Positions 16,800 to 26,190 are shown, counted from the stretch's first letter. The stretch is DNA of 34,695 nucleotides from Bacteroidota bacterium (GCA_013289475.1 JABCZW010000024.1:1-34695); one strand, 5' to 3'. Notes: generated from the letters alone by a model not told the origin. A program made the numbers and translations.

Positions 16800-17543
16800 T
16801 TACAATGTTTCCAGGGCCTGGTATTTCTTTTTCATGCGGATATATTTTGCATGTTTTACCTGCTCGGAGAGATGATGCACAGTTTCCCTGTTAGGATCGC
16901 CAATATTATAATAATAAAGAATATCGGGTATAAACCTGCTATGCACCCCGGCCATTTCTAAGCATGGCAACATAATAGCCTGGTCTGCCGCATATAGCCA
17001 ATTACCCCGTTCGTCCTTGGCATCATTTTCATCTATTCTCATTACAAGCTCCCTCCTGTAGGTTCTTAAATGAGAGGCAAGCCATGGTGCTTCACGGAAA
17101 GTATTGTTTGCAATTTCTTCAGCAGTATGCGCCCGGTAATGTGCAACTACCGAACGAAGGCTTGGCCATTCAACATAAGAGCCATAGGTCATCCACACAT
17201 CATTATTATCGCCGTAATACTTATTTAATTTCTGTAAAACGTTTGGTCCTTTTAAAAAATCATCACCATCAACCATTACAATAATAGAGTTTGGCTTTGA
17301 TAGCTTAGCAAGTAAAAACAGGTTGGCAACAGCAGGTAAACGAACTTCATTATGGTGTGCTTTAAAATTTGTGAATGTGGCTTCGTATTCCATCGCTATT
17401 TCAAAACTTTTATCGTCAGAATGGGCATCTACTAAAACAACATCGAAATTATCGTACTTCTGAACCAAGCAGCTGTTTATGCATCTTTCAACCCAAATTT
17501 CATGATTGCAGGTGTTTATTGTAATTGTAAAATGGTTGCTCAT
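16800..17543 (-). CDS. Glycosyltransferase family 2 (GT-A)
   Basis: The 247-residue protein is a small GT2 enzyme. The N-terminal FTITINTCNHEIWVERCINS corresponds to the nucleotide-binding beta strand and loop, LVDAHSDDKS to the first acidic motif, and VMVDGDDFL is the DxD metal and diphosphate site. YAADQAIMLPCLEMAG probably carries the acceptor-side acidic residue. There is no membrane anchor. It is 10 bp downstream of a methyltransferase gene in the glycan operon. Sugar specificity cannot be assigned. Confidence 0.87.
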   Translation of the reverse strand: MSNHFTITINTCNHEIWVERCINSCLVQKYDNFDVVLVDAHSDDKSFEIAMEYEATFTNFKAHHNEVRLPAVANLFLLAKLSKPNSIIVMVDGDDFLKGPNVLQKLNKYYGDNNDVWMTYGSYVEWPSLRSVVAHYRAHTAEEIANNTFREAPWLASHLRTYRRELVMRIDENDAKDERGNWLYAADQAIMLPCLEMAGVHSRFIPDILYYYNIGDPNRETVHHLSEQVKHAKYIRMKKKYQALETL

Positions 17544-17553
17544 ACCGGTTTAA

Positions 17554-18204
17554 TTATTCTGTTGCGAATGTTTTTTCAATTTGCTGCCTGTATTCTTTAA
17601 GCCAGGTTTGTACCATTAACCTTTCACTATCAGCATCGGCAGCCATATAACCATTTAAATATGCAGTGGCTTCAAGTTCTGCTTCTTTCTTTGTTTTTGA
17701 AGCTACTTTAATCGCAATAATATCTATGTTATGTAAAATACCCCTGCTGTTTTTTCTTTTTACCTCTTTTACTTTAAAACCAAATTGTTCCATTAAAGCC
17801 GATAATATGGCAGGTGTATAGCCATGGTAATGCACTGCCCAGTGCGCTTCCTGTGAGCCAAAAATATGCCTGAGGGCGATAGTCTTTGTTTGTTTGCTGC
17901 TAAACATGCTTAATGCAACTTTCGCTGTTCTTTCAAAATCGGGTACTTCAATTTCTAGCACTCCTCCTTGTTTTAACCACGAATTCCAGCTTGCCAAAAG
18001 GGCACATGCGGTTGCACGCGGAAAATGTTCAAATACGTGATGCAGGCGAACCTCATCAATAGTGTCGGCTTTATATTTTAGTTCAAGCAGGTTAGCAAAT
18101 TCATCTGCCCCGCTTGTCTGTTGCACACTATGTTCCGAAGGTGGATAGTCAATATTAACATAGCCTTCAAAATGTTGTTCTCCGCAGCCTAAATGTAATT
18201 TCAT
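17554..18204 (-). CDS. SAM-dependent methyltransferase (class I)
   Basis: The 216-residue protein starts MKLHLGCGEQHFEGYVNIDY, the SAM-binding motif I of a group of class I methyltransferases frequent in surface-polysaccharide loci. Further motifs are EVRLHHVFEHFPR and GGVLEIEVPDFERT. The family methylates small molecules or sugars, and the exact target is unknown. With its neighbour at 18211-18882 it lies directly behind the ABC exporter genes (6 bp gap), which suggests that it modifies the exported glycan, perhaps at the chain end. No kinase domain of the WbdD type is present. Confidence 0.85.
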   Translation of the reverse strand: MKLHLGCGEQHFEGYVNIDYPPSEHSVQQTSGADEFANLLELKYKADTIDEVRLHHVFEHFPRATACALLASWNSWLKQGGVLEIEVPDFERTAKVALSMFSSKQTKTIALRHIFGSQEAHWAVHYHGYTPAILSALMEQFGFKVKEVKRKNSRGILHNIDIIAIKVASKTKKEAELEATAYLNGYMAADADSERLMVQTWLKEYRQQIEKTFATE

Positions 18205-18210
18205 AACGTT

Positions 18211-18882
18211 TTATTTTATAATTCTTTTTACTAATTGTTTCAATAATTGCATACTCGATGGAGATAATGGCGTTTTAGGCTCCGGTATAACAAAATTCGC
18301 ATGGCAAACTTCTTCCAGTTTTTTTGCTTCTTCTATTTTAAAAGGTTTGTCCCATTCAAACCCTTCCATTAAAAATGCCGATAGTTCATTTACCAACGAG
18401 AAATAACCTTTCTGGAGTGATGCATTAAAAAACTGTTGCACCGGTTTAAATTCATTGAGCCCTGTTTTATTTTTCTTCATGAATTTTAAACAACCATCGT
18501 CGTATTTTAAAAAATTGACATGCACATCAAAATTATAGATGTAATCGTAATAGACCATTGGGTATTCAAAATAACCTTTGTTTGCTATACGAAAAACCTC
18601 TTGTAAAAAACCAGGTACATCTTCAACATGCTCTAAAACGTGTGAACAGATTATATAATCGAACTCCTTATCTTTAAAAGGAAATTTTTTACCATCGTAG
18701 TAAACTATTTTTTTATCACTTACTAATTTCTCACCATGCCCGAACTGTGCACTTCTGTCTGCTTCATTTGTGTATTCAAGTTCCAGTAATATATCAGAGC
18801 GCGGGTGTGGGCTTGCGCCGGGGCCAATTTCCAATACTTTATCGGTAGCTGCAATATTTTTTATTCGTTCGGCAAAAAACAT
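18211..18882 (-). CDS. SAM-dependent methyltransferase (class I)
   Basis: The 223-residue protein has motif I VLEIGPGASPHPRSDILLELEY near the N terminus, FPFKDKEFDYIICSHVLEHVEDV as motifs II/III, and an MT-A70-unrelated, glycan-locus type C-terminal half that I cannot assign further. It belongs to the Methyltransf_11-like class I enzymes that use S-adenosylmethionine. It is only 8 bp behind the Wzt-like gene and 6 bp ahead of the second methyltransferase, so both are surely cotranscribed. Its sequence is clearly different from the neighbour, so the pair is not a recent duplication and may act on different positions. Confidence 0.84.
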   Translation of the reverse strand: MFFAERIKNIAATDKVLEIGPGASPHPRSDILLELEYTNEADRSAQFGHGEKLVSDKKIVYYDGKKFPFKDKEFDYIICSHVLEHVEDVPGFLQEVFRIANKGYFEYPMVYYDYIYNFDVHVNFLKYDDGCLKFMKKNKTGLNEFKPVQQFFNASLQKGYFSLVNELSAFLMEGFEWDKPFKIEEAKKLEEVCHANFVIPEPKTPLSPSSMQLLKQLVKRIIK

Positions 18883-18890
18883 CTATCCTT

Positions 18891-20132
18891 TTATTTTTTT
18901 GTAATAATAGTTTCCATCTGGTTGATCAACAGGCCGCTTTTTGTATTTATAATCCTTTCATCATTGGCAACTGCGCTAACATCTGAAATTGTGATTAACC
19001 CGGCACCTTCTGTATATTGCATAACTCTTTTTTCTGATGAGAGGCCTACCACTAACTTATATTGCCCTTCGGTATAAATTATGTCGCTGTTTTTAAAAAC
19101 AACCTCATATTCGCCTGTTTCCAAATCCTTGGGAGCGCTCCATGTGGTCTGCAAAGGCATATCGAACATAGTGGAAACGCCCAAAGCAATTACAAAATGG
19201 GGAGTGGCTTTGGTGATGTTAAAAAATATACGTACTTGCCAGTGCTCTCCCATAGGGACTTCAGAAACTGAATTGGAATTTATATCTTCAATTTGCAATT
19301 TATACGCATATCCTGAAATATCGGCTATGTTTTTAGGCAACGGAATTTCGTATGAAGAATCAGCGGAAGCATGAGCCTCTAAATATTTTTCGAGAACAGA
19401 ATGCATAGGGCCCGAATGAATAAGGTTTCCTTTATGTAATAATATTCCTTTATTGCAAAGTGTTTGAACTGCTTGCATATTATGGCTTACAAAAAGAATG
19501 GTACGCCCCTGGCCTGATACCTCTTCCATTTTGCCAAGGCATTTTTTCTGAAAAGCAGAATCACCAACCGCAAGCACTTCATCTACAATAAGTATTTCAG
19601 GTTCTAAATGAGCTGCCACTGCAAAAGCTAGCCGCACATACATACCGCTACTATAGCGCTTTACAGGTGTATCTAAAAATTTTTCTACCTCGGCAAAAGC
19701 AACAATTTCATCGAACTTGGCCTCAATTTCTTTTCTGCCCATACCTAAAATAGAACCATTCAGAAAGATATTTTCTCTGCCTGTAAGTTCGGGGTGAAAA
19801 CCTGTACCAACCTCAAGCAGGCTGCTTACACGGCCATCGATAGTTACACGGCCCTTGGTAGGCTCAGTAATGCGGCTTAGTATTTTAAGCAATGTCGACT
19901 TACCCGCACCGTTACGACCTATAATGCCAACCCTGTCTCCCGGGTTTACATCAAATGAAATATCATTCAGTGCCCAGAATTCTTCAGTTGGGTGAAAGGT
20001 ATTGTCTTTAGGTCGGAAAATTGATTTGACTTTATTTGATAATACATCACGCAGCGCAACATAGCGTTCCGGGCGCTTATGGCTAAGCACATATTTCTTA
20101 CCCAGGTTTTCTACTTTAATTAATGGCTCCAT
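18891..20132 (-). CDS. wzt: Polysaccharide ABC exporter ATPase (Wzt-like)
   Basis: The 413-residue protein is the ATPase of an O-antigen/teichoic-acid-type ABC exporter. The N-terminal part has Walker A GRNGAGKST (72-80), signature YSSGM (160-164), Walker B LIVDE (181-185) and the switch histidine in VSHN. Residues from about 262 to 413 form a beta-rich C-terminal domain like Wzt_C, which in characterised systems binds the modified end of the glycan and gates its export. This domain makes recognition of a capped chain likely. The ATG overlaps the permease stop by one base (TAATG). Confidence 0.93.
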   Translation of the reverse strand: MEPLIKVENLGKKYVLSHKRPERYVALRDVLSNKVKSIFRPKDNTFHPTEEFWALNDISFDVNPGDRVGIIGRNGAGKSTLLKILSRITEPTKGRVTIDGRVSSLLEVGTGFHPELTGRENIFLNGSILGMGRKEIEAKFDEIVAFAEVEKFLDTPVKRYSSGMYVRLAFAVAAHLEPEILIVDEVLAVGDSAFQKKCLGKMEEVSGQGRTILFVSHNMQAVQTLCNKGILLHKGNLIHSGPMHSVLEKYLEAHASADSSYEIPLPKNIADISGYAYKLQIEDINSNSVSEVPMGEHWQVRIFFNITKATPHFVIALGVSTMFDMPLQTTWSAPKDLETGEYEVVFKNSDIIYTEGQYKLVVGLSSEKRVMQYTEGAGLITISDVSAVANDERIINTKSGLLINQMETIITKK

Positions 20133-20983
20133 TAAATTACATCTGCAAATGCTCTTTCTGTTCTACGGAAATACCATACTCCCAAAAACAAAAAGAAAAA
20201 ACTAATAGCAATTGAACACAGAAACCCCGGCATATAAATGCTTACGTTACTGCCTAATATCGACCACCGAAAGCCATCAATTACTCCCACCACAGGGTTG
20301 AGAGAATAAATTACTTTTAATACCATACCGGCTTGCCCTAATTGTGCAAGCTTATGGTAAACATCTTCGCTGCTAAAAGCAACCGGTGAGGCATACAGGC
20401 CAAACTGTACAATAAACGAAACTATGTATCTGAAGTCGCGATACTTAACGTTAAGTGCAGCAATAAGTAAACCTGTACCCAATGCAGTAACCACAGCAAG
20501 CAATAGGAATAATGGCATTAAAAGTATTCTCCAATCGGGTACGTACCTGTAAACAACCATAAGCAAAGCAAGAAGGATAAATGAAATGAAAAAATCAATT
20601 AAGCAGACCATGATAGTACTTACAGGGACTATAAGCCGTGGAAAATAAACCTTGCTCAATAAATTTGAATTGGCTATCAATGAGTTGCTTGCTTCGCTGA
20701 AAGCGGTTGAAAAGAATGTCCATGGCAGTGTGGCCGCCGAAACCAGTAAAACTCTCGGAACCCCATCGGGTACTTTAGAGTTAAATAAAGCGCCTATAAA
20801 CCACATAGCCGCAATTGTTAGCAATGGGCGTATGACACTCCAGCCAATACCTATGGCAGCTTGTTTGTATCTTACCAATACATCTCGCCATGCCAAAAAA
20901 TAAAAAAGCCCACGGTATGCCCACAAATCTTTCCAGTAATTTTTACTCTTTGCACCGGGCTCTATTACAATGCGATAGCTCAA
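20132..20983 (-). CDS. wzm: Polysaccharide ABC exporter permease (Wzm-like)
   Basis: The 283-residue inner-membrane protein is an ABC-2 type permease with about six transmembrane helices. Typical phrases are WAYRGLFYFLAWRDVLVRYKQAAIGIGWSVIRPLL at the amphipathic N terminus and NVKYRDFRYIVSFIVQFGLYASPVAF in the middle, as in Wzm and TagG proteins. It pairs with the Wzt-like ATPase to move a lipid-linked glycan across the inner membrane. It is the first gene of an eight-gene minus-strand operon running to 12959, and a -7 motif lies 25 bases upstream of its ATG. Confidence 0.93.
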   Translation of the reverse strand: MSYRIVIEPGAKSKNYWKDLWAYRGLFYFLAWRDVLVRYKQAAIGIGWSVIRPLLTIAAMWFIGALFNSKVPDGVPRVLLVSAATLPWTFFSTAFSEASNSLIANSNLLSKVYFPRLIVPVSTIMVCLIDFFISFILLALLMVVYRYVPDWRILLMPLFLLLAVVTALGTGLLIAALNVKYRDFRYIVSFIVQFGLYASPVAFSSEDVYHKLAQLGQAGMVLKVIYSLNPVVGVIDGFRWSILGSNVSIYMPGFLCSIAISFFFLFLGVWYFRRTERAFADVI

Positions 20984-21008
20984 AACTATAATTGAATTTA
21001 TTGACTGT

Positions 21009-21016
21009 CAAAGTTA
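21009..21016 (-). promoter_or_regulatory. Bacteroidetes -7 motif (TAACTTTG) for the glycan operon
   Basis: On the minus strand TAACTTTG matches TAnnTTTG exactly and lies 25 bases before the permease ATG. The -33 region has no clear TTG. It would drive wzm, wzt, the methyltransferases and the four glycosyltransferases. Confidence 0.5.
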
Positions 21017-21072
21017 CTGAAATTTATATACTTCTGCCCGCCCAGAATAAGCCATTGCCAACAGCTTTTTGT

Positions 21073-21080
21073 TAAATTCG
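21073..21080 (+). promoter_or_regulatory. Possible -7 motif (TAAATTCG) for the propeller/PA14 gene
   Basis: TAAATTCG differs from TAnnTTTG at one base and ends 27 bases before the ATG at 21108. A TTG lies 15 bases upstream, closer than usual. It shares this 124-bp divergent region with the glycan operon promoter. Confidence 0.35.
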
Positions 21081-21107
21081 CACTAAGGCATATTGCAAGG
21101 CTGATAA

Positions 21108-22595
21108 ATGAAATACCGCATATTCATTTTATTGATTTTTTCGGGCATAATCAACCGGCTAAATGGCCAAGATATAAAGGTTATTATGTTTCGTTCGCAG
21201 GGTGAAGGTGTATCATGGTCGCCCGATGGAAAACAGATAGTGTACGATACCAAAGGAGCAAAGCCCAATGAGTATTACGAAATGCATATTGCAGATACTA
21301 ATGGGTTACACGATACCTGTATAAGCGTATTAAACCCCGATATTCCTCACCGCCATACCGGAAGCCCCGACTGGCATCCGTCGGGCAAGTATATAATGTT
21401 TGTGGCTGAGCAGGCACAGCACCCGGGTGGCTCGACCGGTGCTATACCGGGTTTAGGTACTTATACCGATATATGGGTAATGACTCGTGATTATAAGCAT
21501 GCTTATAAACTTACTAATATACCGGGAGATAATGATTATGGTATAATTGGCCCTCGCTTTTCGCACGATGGAAAGCACGTAGTTTGGGTGGAGAGAAAAA
21601 AAGCACCTGATGTGGTTAATATGAAACAGTTTTTTGGTTACTGGGTAATTAAAACAGCAGATTTTGTTGGTGATTCAGGAATTCCGAAACTGGAAAATGA
21701 AAAAACATTTGAGCCCGGAGGAGATGCTTTTTATGAAACCTATGGCTTTACTGCCGATGACAAAAGAATAATTTTTTGTAGCGATATGAATGTAAGTGCC
21801 TGGTGGTCATCAGGAATATTTACTATTGATGCGGCAAACGGAAATGATGTAAAACAACTTACAACTAACGATTATAATGAACATGCTGTTTGTTCACCCG
21901 ATGGTAAATGTATTGTGTGGATGAGTAATACCATGGCTACCGAAGCTGGTACCGACTGGTGGATGATGCGAACGGATGGTTCATACAAACAAAGGTTAAC
22001 CTATTTTAATGAACCCGGTAACCCTGAGTATACAGGACATAAAAAATGGACCGGCCTTACCAGCTTTAGCCCCGATTGTAAGCGATTTATTGGCGGAGTA
22101 CAATACAGCCTTTTAAAACAAGAGGGCTCAATTTATATGGTAGATTTTTTGCCTTCGGGTAATGGTAATGGACTAGAAGGTGAATATTACGATGATGAAA
22201 ATTTCACTCTCAACAAGAAAATACGCATTGACCCTGCCGTGAATTACCGCTGGGGCCCGCCATGGCATGATACAATTGTTACAGCCAAAACCTATTCGGT
22301 GCGATGGACTGGATATATAGAGCCGTTGTATTCAGAAACGTATACGCTGTATACCCATGCCGATAAAAACATATCTGTATGGATAAATGATACCTTAGTG
22401 ATTAGTTCTACAGCAAGTAAAAATAAATTTGATGAAGAATCTGTAAAAATAAATTTGCAGGCAGGTAAAAAATATAAATTGAAAGTAGAATACCATAATA
22501 AAATTGAAAATAAAGCCACGGTAACTTTATACTGGGATAGCCCTCACCAATACAAACAAGCAATACCGGCCAGCCAATTATATACCGATAAATAA
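21108..22595 (+). CDS. Exported TolB-like beta-propeller protein with PA14 domain
   Basis: The 495-residue protein has a signal peptide (MKYRIFILLIFSGIINRLNG). Residues about 25-345 show repeated WD40-like/TolB-type blades, each with an S-x-DG-K pattern: VSWSPDGKQIVYDT, PDWHPSGKYIMFVA, PRFSHDGKHVVWVE, AVCSPDGKCIVWMS, TSFSPDCKRFIGG. The C-terminal 140 residues, from GLEGEYYDDENF to SQLY, form a PA14 domain, a beta-barrel carbohydrate-binding module. It is probably a periplasmic or surface carbohydrate-binding protein; no catalytic residues are evident and no T9SS tail is present. DUF2252 follows after 7 bp, so the two are likely cotranscribed. Confidence 0.87.
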   Translation: MKYRIFILLIFSGIINRLNGQDIKVIMFRSQGEGVSWSPDGKQIVYDTKGAKPNEYYEMHIADTNGLHDTCISVLNPDIPHRHTGSPDWHPSGKYIMFVAEQAQHPGGSTGAIPGLGTYTDIWVMTRDYKHAYKLTNIPGDNDYGIIGPRFSHDGKHVVWVERKKAPDVVNMKQFFGYWVIKTADFVGDSGIPKLENEKTFEPGGDAFYETYGFTADDKRIIFCSDMNVSAWWSSGIFTIDAANGNDVKQLTTNDYNEHAVCSPDGKCIVWMSNTMATEAGTDWWMMRTDGSYKQRLTYFNEPGNPEYTGHKKWTGLTSFSPDCKRFIGGVQYSLLKQEGSIYMVDFLPSGNGNGLEGEYYDDENFTLNKKIRIDPAVNYRWGPPWHDTIVTAKTYSVRWTGYIEPLYSETYTLYTHADKNISVWINDTLVISSTASKNKFDEESVKINLQAGKKYKLKVEYHNKIENKATVTLYWDSPHQYKQAIPASQLYTDK

Positions 22596-22602
22596 TTAAC
22601 CC

Positions 22603-23820
22603 ATGAACCCGATTGCAGAGAAAATAAAAGCATATAACAGTGGCCGCTTGCCGGAGATACTAAAGCTAAAGTATAAGGCGATGCGCGATGACAGGTATAG
22701 GTTTTACCGTGCTATACCGCATTTATTGTATAACGATATACCTAAAAAATCATTTTTGCATGATTCACCTAATGTATGGTTGTGCGGAGATTTGCATTTA
22801 GAAAATTTAGGAAGCTATAAAGCAGATAACCGCTTAACATATTTTGGCGTAAACGATTTTGATGAGTGTGTTTTAGGCCCCGTGTTATTTGATATAACTA
22901 GACTGCTCACAAGTATTTATGTTTCTGCCGATAATCTTGAATTAAAACCAAGCGAGGCACATGCACTTTGTAATGTATTTATAGATACTTACTTTGAAAA
23001 ACTGGCCGAAGGCTATATACGAGAATTAGAGCCCGAAACTACACGTGGCATTATGAAAAAGTTTTTGGAGAAAGTGCAAAACCGTTCGAGAAAAGAATTT
23101 ATTGGAGAAAAAACAGAGAAGAGAAAAGGGAAGCTAAAGTTGAAGATTGATAATACACACACTGTGGCTATTCCGCAATCTGAAAAGAAAGAAGTTGAAA
23201 AACATTTTTTGCAATGGGCGAAAACAACAGAGAACCCTGAATTTTATAAAGTAAAGGATATTACTTTCCGTATCGCCGGAACATCGAGCCTTGGACTTAG
23301 GCGCTATGCTATACTGGTTGAGGGTAGGGGTAAGCCTGACGGGTATTTTTTAGTCGACCTGAAGGAAACCCTGCCATCGTGCCTTGAGAAACAATGCAGG
23401 GTTGCACAACCTAACTGGAAAACCGAAGCTGAGCGTATAGTAGAGGTACAGAGAAGAACATTATCGGCTCCACCTGCATTACTGGCAAGCATTAATATAG
23501 GTAAACGAAATTTTGTATTAAAGGAATTGCAGCCTTCTGCCGACAGAATTGATTATGTCTTATTTAGTGGGAACACAAAAAAACTGAAAAACATTTTAGA
23601 AGATATGGCTGCTATTTGTGCATGGAGCAATTTAAGAAGCACAGGCCGCGATGGCTCTGCTATAGCCGATGAACTAATTGATTTTGCAAAGGCAGGAGAT
23701 AAAGAGGTAAAGAAAATGCTTATAGAATACTCCGTGCTGACTTTGCAGAATACTTATAAATACTACAAAGACTATTGCGAAGCTTATGATAAAGGCTTCT
23801 TTAAGCAACCAAGGAAATAA
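22603..23820 (+). CDS. DUF2252 family protein
   Basis: The 405-residue protein matches DUF2252, a family of unknown function with a likely relation to aminoglycoside-phosphotransferase/protein-kinase-like folds. The supporting motifs are CGDLHLENLGSY (61-72), comparable to the catalytic loop of such kinases, and FGVNDFDE (81-88), comparable to their metal-binding DFD. The N-terminal MRDDRYRFYRA and the IAGTSSLGLRRYAILVEG region also fit the family. There is no signal peptide. It follows the propeller/PA14 gene by 7 bp, and its stop codon directly abuts the stop of the convergent phosphatase gene. The substrate is unknown, and phosphotransfer is inference from the motifs. Confidence 0.85.
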   Translation: MNPIAEKIKAYNSGRLPEILKLKYKAMRDDRYRFYRAIPHLLYNDIPKKSFLHDSPNVWLCGDLHLENLGSYKADNRLTYFGVNDFDECVLGPVLFDITRLLTSIYVSADNLELKPSEAHALCNVFIDTYFEKLAEGYIRELEPETTRGIMKKFLEKVQNRSRKEFIGEKTEKRKGKLKLKIDNTHTVAIPQSEKKEVEKHFLQWAKTTENPEFYKVKDITFRIAGTSSLGLRRYAILVEGRGKPDGYFLVDLKETLPSCLEKQCRVAQPNWKTEAERIVEVQRRTLSAPPALLASINIGKRNFVLKELQPSADRIDYVLFSGNTKKLKNILEDMAAICAWSNLRSTGRDGSAIADELIDFAKAGDKEVKKMLIEYSVLTLQNTYKYYKDYCEAYDKGFFKQPRK

Positions 23821-26190
23821 TCAAGAGATTTTAATGCCCATCACACAAATATCATCTGTCTGGGCATAAGTGGCTTTCCATGTTTCAATGGTGCCATCGA
23901 GAATTTGTTTTTGCTGGTCTACAGATTTATCATTTATAGAAATAAGTAAATCGCGGAATGCCCGTGAAGTGAATTTTTTATTCCTCTCGCCGCCAAACTG
24001 ATCATGGTAACCATCAGAAGAAATATAAATGTAATCGCCTTTTTGCAGTTTTATATTTTGTGCTGTGAAGCCCGATTCCATTTTACCTTCCTGGTATCCT
24101 ATTGGTTGTTTATCGGGGAGTATTTCCAGCATATCATTGCCATGTGCCCTGAGTTTTGGATCTTGTGGAGGAGAACTGTTTATACCCTTCCTTACAAGGT
24201 AAAGCGGACTATTAGCACCTGCATATTGCAATGTGTTTTTATCCTTGTCCCAAATACATAATGAAATGTCCATACCATCGCGCGAAACGGCTTCCTGTCC
24301 TTTTTGTTGTAGCTGCTTTAACAGGTTGGCGCGCATTTCATTTAATATATCAGATGCAATGTAAGTTTTGTTTTCAATAACCACCTGGTTAAGTATACTG
24401 CTGCCTATCATACTCATAAATGCACCGGGTACACCGTGTCCAGTACAATCCACTACTGCAAATATTGATTTGTTACCCACTTTATGGCACCAGTAAAAAT
24501 CTCCGCTCACTACATCGCGGGGTTTATATAATACAAACCCTTCTCCCAAACATTCATTCAATGTATCGGCTGAAGGTAAAATAGCGTTTTGTATTTTTCG
24601 TGCATAGGCAATACTGTCGGTAATGTCTTTATCTTTTTCCTGTAATAATGCATGCGTAGTATTTAGCTGGCCGTAGGCGGCATCAACATCTTTCTTTTGC
24701 TCCTCAATAATTTTCTTTTGCCTGTTTGTTAATTTATAACGCCTGAAAAGAAGGGTCAGGAAGATCAATACTACGCCCAAGCCAAGTGAAATAGTAGCAA
24801 TAACATATTTCTGGCGTTTCTCCTGTTCTGTAGCAACAGCTACTTCTTTTTCATGCTCTTTCTTTTGCTCCAGGAACTTCTTGTCATAATCAAACTGAGC
24901 TTCTATCTTTCCGATAGCTTTCTCTTTATCTTCCCCGTATAGGGAATCCTTAAGGCTTATTGCATAGTCGAGGTATTTATAAGCCAATGGATAATTACCT
25001 ACCTTAGCAAAGGTATGCCCCAGTACCCTGGCGTTTTCCATTTTTTCCTGCAATACATTTATACTATCTGCAAGGTCGTAGGCGCGCTGGTAAAATAAAA
25101 TTGCCTGCTTGTAATCTTTTCTCAGGTTGAAAATATCGCCAATCTCCCTGGTTGCCGTTAAAAGTCCAACCTTATTATGTACAGCATTGGCATATATTAT
25201 ACTGGTTTGTTCGTATTTAAGTGCTGAATCGAGCAAAGCAGCACGTGGTATGTAGACTTGTTTATTGTTTAATGTATATGTAAATCCTTTAGCTGTAGAA
25301 TCAGCTTCATAAATATATATAAACGTTAAGCCTACGTTAGAAAGGCCACTGTAAAAGTTATTTAAAATGCCAATCTTCTTGCTCAGAGATATCCCTTTAA
25401 AGCCATATTCCAGTGCTTTTTTATAATTGTGTAAAGGCAAATATTCATTACCAATGTTTTGATAATCGAGAATAAGGTTTTCTTCATTATTTATACTGCT
25501 ATCAATTTGTTCTGCTGCAAAATTGCTTTCGAGCCCTTTTTTATAATCTCCCTGCAAATTATATAAATTGCCCAGGTTGCTGGCCACTGTTGCAAGCCCC
25601 TCTTTATTGTTTTCGGTTTCATATATTCTTTGTGCCTTAAAATAATAGTCCTCGGCCTTTACATAATTGCCCATTTCCTGGTAATTTAAACCTATATTGC
25701 TGTATACATCAGCTACTGCATGGTTTAATACAAGGGTATCAAGCGCAAGGGCTTTAAAATAGTAGTCAAGGCCCACTGAGTAGTTATTCTGGTCGGAATA
25801 AATATTACCCAGTATATTATAAATTGAACTTAATTTCCCTTTTATATTCTCTTTTTCACTTAATGCCAATGCACTGTCTTCATAAGCCAGGGCAGTGTTT
25901 ACGGATCCCTTTATTTCGTAAAATATACCCAAATCGTATTGAGAGTATATAATACCCTTTTGCCATGAAATGGCACGCGACATTGCCAATGACTGGTTAC
26001 AGAGGATTACAGCAGTATCGGGGTTATTACCTTCAACCGCACCTGCAAGCCTTATAAGTGTATTTATTTTTTCGGTATCCTGCTTAGCTCGCGTTAATGC
26101 CACCTTTAACGAATCTGCCTGGTGGTTTTGGGCAAACACATTACTTATTGAACAAAGAAATATGACAATTACCAGGGGCAGGGTTTTCAA
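23821..26190 (-). CDS. TPR-sensor SpoIIE-type serine phosphatase
   Basis: The 789-residue protein has a signal peptide (1-20), a tetratricopeptide-repeat region of about 25-420 predicted to lie in the periplasm, a transmembrane helix at 462-482, a cytoplasmic coiled coil ending with ITDSIAYARKIQNAIL, and a PP2C-like SpoIIE phosphatase domain (about 550-789). Metal-binding acidic residues are in SGDFYW (Asp564), DCTGHGVPGA (Asp581) and SSDGYHDQFGG (Asp726, Asp730), so the enzyme looks active. Such proteins usually dephosphorylate an anti-sigma-factor antagonist in a partner-switching pathway; no partner gene is nearby. The start is TTG, chosen because the signal peptide begins there and a promoter lies just upstream. 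Confidence 0.9.
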   Translation of the reverse strand: MKTLPLVIVIFLCSISNVFAQNHQADSLKVALTRAKQDTEKINTLIRLAGAVEGNNPDTAVILCNQSLAMSRAISWQKGIIYSQYDLGIFYEIKGSVNTALAYEDSALALSEKENIKGKLSSIYNILGNIYSDQNNYSVGLDYYFKALALDTLVLNHAVADVYSNIGLNYQEMGNYVKAEDYYFKAQRIYETENNKEGLATVASNLGNLYNLQGDYKKGLESNFAAEQIDSSINNEENLILDYQNIGNEYLPLHNYKKALEYGFKGISLSKKIGILNNFYSGLSNVGLTFIYIYEADSTAKGFTYTLNNKQVYIPRAALLDSALKYEQTSIIYANAVHNKVGLLTATREIGDIFNLRKDYKQAILFYQRAYDLADSINVLQEKMENARVLGHTFAKVGNYPLAYKYLDYAISLKDSLYGEDKEKAIGKIEAQFDYDKKFLEQKKEHEKEVAVATEQEKRQKYVIATISLGLGVVLIFLTLLFRRYKLTNRQKKIIEEQKKDVDAAYGQLNTTHALLQEKDKDITDSIAYARKIQNAILPSADTLNECLGEGFVLYKPRDVVSGDFYWCHKVGNKSIFAVVDCTGHGVPGAFMSMIGSSILNQVVIENKTYIASDILNEMRANLLKQLQQKGQEAVSRDGMDISLCIWDKDKNTLQYAGANSPLYLVRKGINSSPPQDPKLRAHGNDMLEILPDKQPIGYQEGKMESGFTAQNIKLQKGDYIYISSDGYHDQFGGERNKKFTSRAFRDLLISINDKSVDQQKQILDGTIETWKATYAQTDDICVMGIKIS

